Positions 1-6,230 of a stretch of 11,353 nt of DNA are shown here, piece after piece. The stretch covers positions 1-11,353 of the forward strand of contig LUCA01000012.1 in NCBI GenBank assembly GCA_001593875.1, given 5' to 3'. This DNA is from Candidatus Bathyarchaeota archaeon B23 (GTDB taxonomy: Archaea > Thermoproteota > Bathyarchaeia > TCS64 > B23). Within the stretch, counting starts at the first letter, position 1, and every line of letters begins with the position of its first letter. A model generated the notes under the pieces. The model searched no databases, had not been told where the DNA came from, and saw only the letters and a list, made by a program, of their open reading frames with translations. The translations under genes and the position numbers were made by a program.

Positions 1-4
1 TCGC

Positions 5-1144
5 TCAAGCCTCAACCCTCCTCCACCCATATTTGGTTTCATCATAGAAGGGGTGGAACTTAACAATCTTTCCCCTCGCCAACCGCCCCCTGATCTTGAC
101 CCTCACCGGAGTCCCCCGCTTCCGATACTCCCGTGGGACGTAGCCCATCGCTATGCCGACGCCCAGCGTCGGGCTGTAGCCCCCGCTGGTGACGACGCCG
201 ATCTTCTGGTCGCCATCCCATATCTCATAGCCCTCCCTCGGGATGCCCCTCTCCTCCATCATGATGCCCACCCTGAAGCGCCTCACCCCCTCCTCCCTGA
301 TCCTCAGCAGGGCCTCTCGGCCGATGAAGTCGCTGGGCTTCTTGAACTTCACAACCCATCGGAGCCTCGCCTCCAGCGGGTTGATCTCCTCATCGATGTC
401 GTTGCCGTAGAGGCAGAGGCCCGCCTCCAACCGGAGGCTGTCTCTGGCCCCCAGGCCGCAGGGCTTTATGCCGAACTCCTCCCCGGCTTCGAGGAGGGAA
501 CTCCAAACCCTCAAAGCCCTCTCAGGCTCCTCGGGGGTGGCGTCGAGGATGAAGACCTCGAAGCCGTCCTCGCCGGTGTAGCCCGTCCTGGCCGCCATGG
601 CGTCGAAGCCGCTGAGCCTCAGGTCGACGATCTGGAAGCGTTCAACGTCGCCGAGGGGGCGGGAGCTGATCCTCTCCAGCGTCCTCAGGGCCCTGGGCCC
701 CTGGACGGCGATCATCGCCACCTCATCCGAGACATCTCGGAGCTCCACGTCGAAGCCCTCCGAGTGCCTCTGAAACCATTTGAAGTCCTTCTCCCTGTTG
801 GAGGCGTTGTAGACGACGAAGAAGCGTTCAGGCGTCAGCTTGTAGACGATGAGATCGTCGACGACGCCCCCTCGCTCGTTGCACATCACCGTGTAGAGGC
901 CCCTGCCGGGCTCTAGGGCTGAGACGTCGTTGGTGACCACGTAGTTGAGGAACTTCTCGGCGTCGGAGCCCTCGGCTCCCATTCGGCCCATGTGGCTGGT
1001 GTCGAAGACGCCGACGGCGTCTCTGACGGCGTTGTGCTCGGGGATGATGCCCTCAAACCAGACGGGCATCTCGAAGCCTGCGAACTCCACAAGCCTCCCA
1101 TGCTCCCGGTGATACTGATAGAGCTGAGTCCTCTTCAGGCTCAT
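5..1144 (-). CDS. gcvT: Glycine cleavage system T protein (aminomethyltransferase)
   Basis: Cytoplasmic enzyme that takes the aminomethyl group from lipoylated GcvH and transfers its one-carbon unit to a tetrahydrofolate-type carrier (in archaea possibly tetrahydromethanopterin), releasing ammonia. The 379 residues from the chosen Met are the usual full length. Visible family blocks are DTSHMGR (48-54), GGVVDDLIVYKL with the catalytic Asp at 96/97, NASNREKD (113-120), RTGYTGEDGFE (186-196) and ARDSLRLE (233-240). The reading frame extends 16 codons further upstream, but homologues begin near MSLKRTQLY. The ATG at 1144 is preceded by GGTGGTGA and by a TATA-like TTAAAAG on the plus strand at 1179-1185, about 25 bp before a plausible start site, so the upstream extension would lie in the promoter. 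The stop is at 5-7. No gcvP or gcvH is visible here. Function is certain; the carrier is not. Confidence 0.96.
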   Translation of the reverse strand: MSLKRTQLYQYHREHGRLVEFAGFEMPVWFEGIIPEHNAVRDAVGVFDTSHMGRMGAEGSDAEKFLNYVVTNDVSALEPGRGLYTVMCNERGGVVDDLIVYKLTPERFFVVYNASNREKDFKWFQRHSEGFDVELRDVSDEVAMIAVQGPRALRTLERISSRPLGDVERFQIVDLRLSGFDAMAARTGYTGEDGFEVFILDATPEEPERALRVWSSLLEAGEEFGIKPCGLGARDSLRLEAGLCLYGNDIDEEINPLEARLRWVVKFKKPSDFIGREALLRIREEGVRRFRVGIMMEERGIPREGYEIWDGDQKIGVVTSGGYSPTLGVGIAMGYVPREYRKRGTPVRVKIRGRLARGKIVKFHPFYDETKYGWRRVEA

Positions 1145-1175
1145 GACATTCACCACCCATAAACGATCTGGTGGA

Positions 1176-1188
1176 GGGTTAAAAGTTC
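1176..1188 (-). promoter_or_regulatory. TATA-like promoter element for gcvT
   Basis: The minus strand reads CTTTTAAC here, an AT-rich box in GC-rich surroundings. It sits about 35-40 bases upstream of the ATG at 1144, which predicts transcription starting about 10 bases before the ATG. This box is the main reason for rejecting the 16-codon N-terminal extension of gcvT. Confidence 0.5.
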
Positions 1189-1193
1189 TCACG

Positions 1194-1213
1194 TCACCCC
1201 CTATAGGGGGTGA
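1194..1213. repeat. Perfect 20-bp palindrome, candidate operator or hairpin
   Basis: TCACCCCCTATAGGGGGTGA is its own reverse complement. As DNA it lies just upstream of the gcvT TATA-like box, centred roughly 50 bp before the predicted gcvT start site. As RNA it would form an 8-bp GC-rich hairpin with a UAUA loop at the 3' end of the zinc-ribbon mRNA, including its stop codon. Further GGTGA/TCACC half-sites follow at 1209-1232. It resembles the palindrome at 8349-8366. Confidence 0.6.
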
Positions 1214-1361
1214 TCTTCACCCTCTCAGGTGAGAAGGACAGCTCCTTCCCGCAGCGGGGGCATCTCCCATCATACTTCCTCACGATGTCCTGCGGGGGCT
1301 TGAGGACGTCACCCTTGTAGAGGACGTAGCCGCAGTTGGAGCAGATGATCTCCTGAGGCAA
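1194..1361 (-). CDS. Small zinc-ribbon protein, 55 residues, TTG start
   Basis: Small cytoplasmic protein of unknown function with two CxxC knuckles, C7-S-N-C10-G and C34-P-R-C37-G, separated by 23 residues, as in a zinc ribbon. It begins LPQEIICSNCGY (TTG read as Met) and ends KITPYRG. There is no ATG or GTG in frame before an upstream in-frame stop (in CTTTAATCT), so TTG at 1361 is the only usual start. A TATA-like CTTTAAT lies about 30-40 bases upstream, giving a very short leader. It is followed by gcvT on the same strand, with 49 bases between its stop and the gcvT ATG. Its last codons and stop are part of a perfect 20-bp palindrome. Such ribbons can bind nucleic acid or act as subunits or adaptors, but nothing here tells which. 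Conserved motif spacing, coding-like composition and promoter position support a real gene. Confidence 0.8.
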   Translation of the reverse strand: MPQEIICSNCGYVLYKGDVLKPPQDIVRKYDGRCPRCGKELSFSPERVKITPYRG

Positions 1362-1391
1362 TCCGGAGTCCCCGAGGGATATATCGGCGGG

Positions 1392-1406
1392 AGATTAAAG
1401 CTTATC
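1392..1406. promoter_or_regulatory. Shared TATA-like element of a divergent promoter
   Basis: AGATTAAAGCTTATC is nearly symmetrical around AAGCTT. It lies about 27-40 bases from the TTG start of the minus-strand zinc-ribbon gene (1361) and about 27-38 bases from the ATG of the plus-strand membrane-protein gene (1432). Both genes would then be leaderless or nearly so. Confidence 0.5.
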
Positions 1407-1431
1407 TCATCCTACTACACATCCTTAGGGG

Positions 1432-1821
1432 ATGAGGAGGCTTAGGAGACTTCCGAGGTTTAAGAGGGGGCCCAGGGTGCCGACGCTGGTGGTGGGCATC
1501 GCCATCGCCCTCTTCGCAGCCTTCATCATGGGAGGCGGCATCTACGACGTCGTCGACAAGCCCCCGGCGATAATCCCCGGCCCCAAGGGGTGGATGGCCA
1601 TCTACCCCATGATGAGTGAGCAGACCCTGAATGAGAGCCTCCTCGCCATGGTCTTCTACTTCCTCTCCTTCCTCGGCCTCTACCTCAGCCATCAGGCCAG
1701 CAGGGTCTCCTACGACCGCCGTAGGGCCGCCACCTACTTCCTCCTCGGCATCGGCCTGGTCCTCCTCTCCGTCTCAGGCTGCTACTACCTCTACTTCCTC
1801 AAGAGGAGCATCCGCTTCTAG
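1432..1821 (+). CDS. Three-helix membrane protein resembling the Ost3/Ost6 C-terminal region
   Basis: A 129-residue membrane protein with a basic N-terminus (MRRLRRLPRFKR), a first helix at about 17-35, an external loop GGGIYDVVDKPP...PGPKGWM, then SEQTLNES (62-69) leading into helices at about 67-86 and 99-122, with RRR between them. This layout (a Gly/Tyr-Asp/Pro loop, polar Glu-Ser entry to the next helix, basic hairpin, last helix ending in an aromatic-basic tail) resembles the membrane part of Ost3/Ost6/TUSC3, a subunit of oligosaccharyltransferase, but without the thioredoxin domain and with fewer helices. Known: Ost3/Ost6-like proteins occur in some archaea. Inferred: an accessory role in N-glycosylation at the cell membrane; no STT3/AglB gene is in the window. 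The ATG at 1432 fits a leaderless start behind the divergent TATA box. Alternative: an unrelated conserved membrane protein. Confidence 0.6.
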   Translation: MRRLRRLPRFKRGPRVPTLVVGIAIALFAAFIMGGGIYDVVDKPPAIIPGPKGWMAIYPMMSEQTLNESLLAMVFYFLSFLGLYLSHQASRVSYDRRRAATYFLLGIGLVLLSVSGCYYLYFLKRSIRF

Positions 1822-1867
1822 GGAAAGAGTTTAGAGACCTGAGGGCGGAGGGTTTAGGGGTGAAAGA

Positions 1868-2767
1868 TTGGAGAAGAGGCGTATCGGCTTCATAGGGCTG
1901 GGACTCATGGGCAGCAGGATGTCCATGAACCTCCTCAAAGCCGGCTTCCCCCTCACCGTCTGGAATAGGACGAGGGAGAAGATGAGGCCGCTGATGGAGG
2001 CGGGGGCGGAGGGGGCTGACTCCCCCAGGGAGGTGGCGGAGCGGAGCGACGTCGTCATCGACATCGTCACCGACTCCCCCGACGTGGAGGAGGTCCTCCT
2101 CGGCCCGGAGGGCGTCATCCATGGAGCTAGGCCGGGGCTCATCGTCATCGATATGAGCACCATCTCCCCCATCATCACACGGCGAATCGCCGAGAGGCTC
2201 GCCGAGAAGGGGGTGAGGATGCTGGACGCCCCCGTCAGCGGCGGCATCATAGGGGCTGAGAAGGGAACCCTCAGCATCATGGTCGGCGGCGACCAGGAGA
2301 CCTTCCAGGAGTGCCTACCCATCTTCGAGGCGATGGGGAGGACCATCACCTACTGCGGAGGCCACGGCATGGGGCAGATGGTGAAGCTCGTAAACCAGAT
2401 ACTGGTCTCGGTGACGATGCTCGCCGTCGCCGAGGCCCTCATGTTCGCATCGAAGGCCGGCCTAGACCTGGAGACGACGCTGAAGGCCGTCTCAGGCGGG
2501 GCAGCTGGAAGCTGGCAGCTGACGAACAACGGGGGTAGGCTGCTGAGGGGCGACCTGGAGCCGGGCTTCAAGGTGGAGCACCTCCTGAAGGACCTGAGGA
2601 TCATCATGGAGGCAGCCCGGGAGATCAAGATGCCCCTCCCAGGGACCGCCTTGGCCTATCAGCTATATAGAAGCCTAGAGGCCGAGGGCCTGGGGGAGAA
2701 GGGGACGCAGGCGGTGATAAGGGCCTACGAGAAGCTGGCTGGGTCTCCCCTGCTGGGAGGCGGATAG
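1868..2767 (+). CDS. 3-hydroxyisobutyrate dehydrogenase family / semialdehyde reductase (NADP-type)
   Basis: A beta-hydroxyacid dehydrogenase of 299 residues, the usual family length. It has an N-terminal Rossmann nucleotide-binding site (GFIGLGLMG, 7-15), an NRT motif after the second strand (33-35) that favours NADP(H), the substrate-binding DAPVSGG (120-126), and the catalytic lysine K173 in GQMVKLVNQ, followed by the all-helical C-terminal domain. The family includes 3-hydroxyisobutyrate, tartronate-semialdehyde and succinic/glyoxylate-semialdehyde reductases, and the exact substrate cannot be read here. The start is TTG at 1868, preceded by a good ribosome-binding site GGGGTGA at 1857-1863; there is no better ATG. 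The downstream carbamoyltransferase begins one base after the stop, so the two are probably co-transcribed and translationally coupled. Cytoplasmic. Confidence 0.9.
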   Translation: MEKRRIGFIGLGLMGSRMSMNLLKAGFPLTVWNRTREKMRPLMEAGAEGADSPREVAERSDVVIDIVTDSPDVEEVLLGPEGVIHGARPGLIVIDMSTISPIITRRIAERLAEKGVRMLDAPVSGGIIGAEKGTLSIMVGGDQETFQECLPIFEAMGRTITYCGGHGMGQMVKLVNQILVSVTMLAVAEALMFASKAGLDLETTLKAVSGGAAGSWQLTNNGGRLLRGDLEPGFKVEHLLKDLRIIMEAAREIKMPLPGTALAYQLYRSLEAEGLGEKGTQAVIRAYEKLAGSPLLGGG

Positions 2768-2768
2768 G

Positions 2769-3707
2769 ATGGGTATGCGAGATCGGTTTAGGGGGAGGGA
2801 CTTCCTGACGCTGATGGACTACACCCCCCTGGAGATCGAGTACATCCTGGAGGTCTCGGCGGAGTTCAAGAGGATGTGGATGCGCCGTGAACCCCACGAA
2901 TACCTCAGAGGCCGAACCGTAGCGATGATCTTCGAGAAGCACAGCACCAGAACCCGCTTCAGCTTCCAGGCGGCCATCGCCCACCTGGGGGCGCAGAGCT
3001 TCTACGCCGTCCCAGCTCAGATGCAGCTCGCCAGGGGGGAGCCCATAAAGGATACGGCCCGCATCATCGACCGATACTGCGACGCCCTCGTCATCAGGAC
3101 CTACGGCCAGGAGATCGTGGAGGAGTACGCCGAGTACATGGTGCACCCCGTCATCAACGCCCTCACGGATCTGACGCATCCCTGCCAGGGATTGGCCGAC
3201 ATGCTGACCATCAGGGAGCATAAGGGGAGGATCAAGGGGCTGAAGTTGGCCTATGTGGGAGACCCCTGGAACGTCTGCCAGACGCTGATGGTCTCCGGAA
3301 GCCTCCTGGGGATGGATGTCTACGTCGCCATCCCGGAGGGGTATCAGCCGGCGAAGGTGATCCTGGACTTCGCCGAGGAGCACGCCCCGGAGAGCGGCGC
3401 CCAGGTGGTCGTCACCCATGACCTGGAGGAGGCCCTGAGGGAGGCGGATGTCGTCTATGCGAACACCTTCCACAGCATGGGTCAGCCCGACATAGAGAAG
3501 CGTAAGCGAGACTTCGCACCGTATCAGATCAACGCCGAGACGATGAAGCTGGCGAAGCCCGACGCCATCTTCATGCACTGCCTCCCGGCTTATCGAGGGG
3601 AGGAGATGACCGACGACATCATAGAGGGACCTCAGAGCGTCGTCTTCGATCAGGGGGAGAACCGGATGCATACGGAGAAGGCGGTCCTAGCCCTCCTCGT
3701 CCCCTAA
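2769..3707 (+). CDS. argF: Ornithine carbamoyltransferase-like enzyme with altered amino-acid site
   Basis: A transcarbamylase of 312 residues that aligns along its whole length with archaeal ornithine carbamoyltransferase (carbamoyl phosphate + ornithine to citrulline). Carbamoyl-phosphate motifs are intact: STRTR (59-63), R110, HPCQ (137-140). HCLP (270-273), SMG (236-238) and ENR (297-299) are also kept. Several usually conserved positions differ: KPSTRTR is KHSTRTR (H58), SFE is SFQ (Q67), GDGNN is GDPWN (164-168), the following HS is Q171-T172, and the Asp before SMG that binds the ornithine amino group is N232 in ANTFHSMG. So the amino-acid pocket may bind a different substrate. The ATG at 2769 has GGAGG at 2756-2760 within the preceding gene. 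Family membership is very secure; ornithine as substrate is only the default. A T-run follows the stop. Confidence 0.85.
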   Translation: MGMRDRFRGRDFLTLMDYTPLEIEYILEVSAEFKRMWMRREPHEYLRGRTVAMIFEKHSTRTRFSFQAAIAHLGAQSFYAVPAQMQLARGEPIKDTARIIDRYCDALVIRTYGQEIVEEYAEYMVHPVINALTDLTHPCQGLADMLTIREHKGRIKGLKLAYVGDPWNVCQTLMVSGSLLGMDVYVAIPEGYQPAKVILDFAEEHAPESGAQVVVTHDLEEALREADVVYANTFHSMGQPDIEKRKRDFAPYQINAETMKLAKPDAIFMHCLPAYRGEEMTDDIIEGPQSVVFDQGENRMHTEKAVLALLVP

Positions 3708-3710
3708 GCC

Positions 3711-3715
3711 TTTTT
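3711..3715 (+). terminator. T-run after the carbamoyltransferase gene
   Basis: Five T residues occur four bases after the TAA, in GC-rich DNA, as in archaeal T-rich terminators. It is short and has no clear hairpin; the next gene starts only 14 bases later, so termination may be partial. Confidence 0.25.
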
Positions 3716-3728
3716 CCAGTGAACCCTC

Positions 3729-4961
3729 ATGTCCTCCATCCTTAGGGAGGTCTTCTCCAACAGGAACATCCTCACCATATCGACGACCAACATGCTCTAC
3801 CACATCTTCAACAGCCTCTGGGAGCTCTGGTGGACCCTCTACCTCATAGAGGAGCTCCATACGCCGATCCTCGTCGTCGGCCTCCTAGCGACGATCCAGA
3901 GCACCAGCCGAATCCTCTTCCAGCTCCCCGGAGGCATATTGGCTGACAGGGTGGGGATGAAGCGGGTCATCGTCTTCGGCCCCTCCCTCAGGGTGGTGGC
4001 GGCCCTCATCCTCCTCTCAGCCCGCAGCTGGCTCCAGGTGGCGCCGGGGATCATCCTCAACGCCGTCGCCTCTCTCTACTCCCCCGCCTTCAACGCCCTC
4101 ATCGCCGAGTCCCTCCCCGAGGATCGGCTGGGCGCCGCCTTCGGCGCCTATAGGATGATGACCTCCATCCCCAGGGTCTTCATGCCCGTCGTCAGCGGCT
4201 ACTACCTCGACCTCATGGGCATAGGGCCCGGCGTCCGCCTGGGCCTCCTCCTCTTCGCCGTGGCCGTCTTCACCGCCGCCCTCCTTAGGGCGCTGCTCCT
4301 CACCGAGACCCTGAGCGAGGGCGAGAGACGGAGCGAAGGGGGATTCGGCGCACCCCTGGAGGCCCTCAGGAGGCTGAGGGGAACCCTCCTGGCGATGCTG
4401 ATGGTCTCCGTCATCTCGGGCTTCGCCATGAGGATGACCTGGTCCTTCCTCTCGGTCTACGCCTACTACGTCGTCGGCCTCTCCACCACCCAGTATGGGC
4501 TGCTGCAGACGGTGGCGACGGGGCTGTCGACGCCCCTCTACCTCCTCAGCGGCGTCATAGCGGACCGCTTCGGCAGGGTCCCCTGCATCCTCGTCGCCAG
4601 GGGCCTCGGCCCCATAGACTCCCTCAGCCTCCTACTGCTGAGGGACTTCAGGCATCTCCTCGCCGCCTACGCCTTCATAGGCGTAGCCGGGGGCCTGGGA
4701 GGGGGGAGGCTTCGGGGCGGAGGCTTCATGGGAGGCCCCGCCTGGCAGGCCCTCATCGCGGATCTGGTTCCCCCCAGGGATCGGGGGAAGGTGATGGGGG
4801 CGATGGCGACGATGACGGGGCTTGTGGCCCTCCCGGCGCCCTACCTCGGCGGCTACCTCTATGACCTCAACCCCAACCTGCTCCTGGCCCTCGGCTCCCT
4901 CATCGAGGCCATGACCCTCCCCATAGTCCTCCTCTTCGTGAGGGAGCAGCCGAGGGATTAA
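3729..4961 (+). CDS. Major facilitator superfamily transporter
   Basis: A 410-residue integral membrane protein with about 12 hydrophobic helices in two halves. MFS motif A appears in both: GGILADRVGMKR (68-79) between helices 2 and 3, and GVIADRFGR (275-283) in the second half. A charged central loop (about 194-216, EGERRSEGG) separates the halves. The general pattern suits a proton-coupled exporter or importer of small molecules, often annotated as a multidrug/sugar efflux protein; the substrate cannot be predicted. Odd point: residues 321-336 (GGLGGGRLRGGGFMGG) are unusually glycine-rich and are encoded by a 14-bp near-duplication. The ATG at 3729 has only a weak ribosome-binding site (GTGA). 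It is separated from the carbamoyltransferase by 21 bases, so it may read through from that operon. Confidence 0.9.
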   Translation: MSSILREVFSNRNILTISTTNMLYHIFNSLWELWWTLYLIEELHTPILVVGLLATIQSTSRILFQLPGGILADRVGMKRVIVFGPSLRVVAALILLSARSWLQVAPGIILNAVASLYSPAFNALIAESLPEDRLGAAFGAYRMMTSIPRVFMPVVSGYYLDLMGIGPGVRLGLLLFAVAVFTAALLRALLLTETLSEGERRSEGGFGAPLEALRRLRGTLLAMLMVSVISGFAMRMTWSFLSVYAYYVVGLSTTQYGLLQTVATGLSTPLYLLSGVIADRFGRVPCILVARGLGPIDSLSLLLLRDFRHLLAAYAFIGVAGGLGGGRLRGGGFMGGPAWQALIADLVPPRDRGKVMGAMATMTGLVALPAPYLGGYLYDLNPNLLLALGSLIEAMTLPIVLLFVREQPRD

Positions 4962-4974
4962 TTACTCAAATCTT

Positions 4975-4994
4975 TGTAGCTACATTTTTAAGAG
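4975..4994 (+). promoter_or_regulatory. Promoter with 10-bp palindrome before the first ECF gene
   Basis: TGTAGCTACA (4975-4984) is a perfect palindrome directly followed by TTTTTAAG, a TATA-like box about 25 bp before the ATG at 5015. The palindrome occupies the position of the TFB recognition element and could be an operator, though it is short. The T-rich stretch may also end transcription of the MFS gene. Confidence 0.45.
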
Positions 4995-5014
4995 TATATG
5001 TGGGAGGAGGGGGG

Positions 5015-5635
5015 ATGAGGAGGACGGCGGAGATAGCGGCGACGACGGTCTTCAGCGCCATGGCCGTCGCCCTCACCCTCGCCAAGCTGACGGTTCCCTA
5101 TCCGCTGCTGCCCTACCTCAAGTTCGACCTCTCGGAGGTCCCCGTCACCGTCGCCCTCTTCCTCTTAGGCCCCCCGCCGGGGCTGCTCTCGACGGTCATC
5201 TACTGGCTCGTCCTCACCCTGAGGGCCGGCGACGTCCTCGGCCCGGCGATGAAGTTCGCCGCCGTCGCATCGATGATGGTGGGCTTCGCCCTCGGGGCCT
5301 TCCTCTGCCGGAGGCTTGGGAGGGGGAGGACGGCGATGATCATCGTGGGCCTCCTCCTGGGCGCCGTGGCGAGGGTCCTGGTCATGTCGCTGCTCAACTT
5401 CGTCATCCTCACCCTCGTCGCCCCCCACTACCTGGAGTTCGCCACCCCCCTCCTAGCCTCCCTCGGCCTCCCCGTCGGGACCAGGCTGGGGGCCCTCCTC
5501 TGGATCATCATCCTCACCGCCATCTACAACCTCCTCCACACCCTCCTGGCGGTGCTCCCGGCCTACGTCATCGCCGAGGCCGCCCTGAGGAGGGTCCCGG
5601 GGCTGCTGGGGGAGAGCTGGCTGGCGGAGAAGTAA
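5015..5635 (+). CDS. ECF transporter S component, RibU-like (riboflavin-type)
   Basis: Substrate-binding membrane subunit of an energy-coupling-factor vitamin importer, 206 residues with about six hydrophobic helices. The segment LKFDLSEVP (35-43) followed by a helix and LLGPPPG (50-56) matches the signature of riboflavin S components (RibU/FmnP, typically LKxDxSDxP...LGPxxG), so riboflavin is the best guess. GTG at 5000 would add five residues (VGGGG), but these codons are the ribosome-binding sequence GGGAGGAGGGGG itself, so ATG at 5015 is preferred. No ATPase (EcfA) or EcfT gene is nearby, so the module must be encoded elsewhere and shared, as in group II ECF systems. No FMN riboswitch fits in the short leader. 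Another S component gene follows on the same strand but has its own promoter. Confidence 0.82.
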   Translation: MRRTAEIAATTVFSAMAVALTLAKLTVPYPLLPYLKFDLSEVPVTVALFLLGPPPGLLSTVIYWLVLTLRAGDVLGPAMKFAAVASMMVGFALGAFLCRRLGRGRTAMIIVGLLLGAVARVLVMSLLNFVILTLVAPHYLEFATPLLASLGLPVGTRLGALLWIIILTAIYNLLHTLLAVLPAYVIAEAALRRVPGLLGESWLAEK

Positions 5636-5642
5636 TAGATCA

Positions 5643-5680
5643 AAGTTATATATTAGACAAAACTATAATACCGGAGGCCC
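5643..5680 (+). promoter_or_regulatory. Promoter and ribosome-binding site of the second ECF gene
   Basis: AAGTTATATATTAG (about 5643-5656) is a strong TATA-like box in otherwise GC-rich sequence, about 27 bases before a likely start site near 5673-5676. GGAGG at 5673-5677 lies three bases before the ATG at 5681. This indicates transcription independent of the upstream S component. Confidence 0.6.
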
Positions 5681-6172
5681 ATGAGGCGCATCGTCGAGAT
5701 AGCCCTCTGCGGCGTCATGGCGGCCCTGGTCTGCGTGACGACGCTCCTGATACAGGTGCCCATACCCCCGACGAGGGGCTACATCAACGTCGGAGACGCC
5801 ATGATCATGGTCTCAGCCCTGGCCTTCGGCCCCCTGGTCGGCGGCTTCGCCGGCGGCGTCGGCTCAGCCCTGGCCGACATCCTCGGCGGATGGGCCCACT
5901 GGGCCCCCTTCACCCTCCTAATAAAGGGGATCGAGGGCGTCTTAGCCGGCCTCATAGTGAGGAGGGGCGGCTCCAAGAACTACATGCTCCTGTTGGCGTG
6001 GGCCGTCGGCTGCGGCGAGATGGTGTTGGGCTACCTCACCGTCGAGGCCCTCCTCTACGGCGTCGGCCCAGCCCTCGTCGAGGCCCCCGGCAACCTGATT
6101 CAGATGCTGGCTGGAGGCGTCGTCGGCATACCGGTCGCCGTCGCCGTGAAGAGGAGGATGAGGATCCAATAA
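5681..6172 (+). CDS. ECF transporter S component, vitamin or precursor uptake
   Basis: A 163-residue, strongly hydrophobic S component with about five to six helices. The signature YINVGDAMIMVSALAFGP (34-51), then GGVGSALADILGG (58-70) and the TLLIKGIEG helix start (78-86), is the pattern of the ECF-type S component family used for small vitamins such as hydroxymethylpyrimidine, thiamine precursors or pyridoxine. Substrate is not decided by these motifs. The ATG at 5681 has a clear GGAGG and TATA-like box. It ends in a basic tail (KRRMRIQ) on the inner face. It has the same dependence as its neighbour on EcfT/EcfA encoded elsewhere. The PLP-dependent aminotransferase gene next to it would be consistent with vitamin B6 uptake, but this is only context. 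Confidence 0.82.
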   Translation: MRRIVEIALCGVMAALVCVTTLLIQVPIPPTRGYINVGDAMIMVSALAFGPLVGGFAGGVGSALADILGGWAHWAPFTLLIKGIEGVLAGLIVRRGGSKNYMLLLAWAVGCGEMVLGYLTVEALLYGVGPALVEAPGNLIQMLAGGVVGIPVAVAVKRRMRIQ

Positions 6173-6230
6173 CCCCCTCTCCCAGACATAAGGTTATCTA
6201 CATAGTCGGAGAGAGATGAGAGGAGGGGAG

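Noticed and set aside
53..916. Long plus-strand open frame of 287 codons opposite gcvT
   Set aside because: Mirror frame of a GC-rich gene: rich in P, D, H, L, A with no domain; gcvT on the other strand is unmistakable.
2625..3671. Long minus-strand open frame of 348 codons opposite the carbamoyltransferase
   Set aside because: Antisense shadow with low-complexity composition; the sense strand carries all transcarbamylase motifs.
5000..5014. GTG start five codons upstream of the first ECF gene
   Set aside because: These codons are the purine-rich ribosome-binding stretch; the ATG at 5015 fits the family start.
5641..5680. Possible riboswitch before the second ECF gene
   Set aside because: The TATA-like box leaves a leader of only a few bases, too short for any known vitamin riboswitch.
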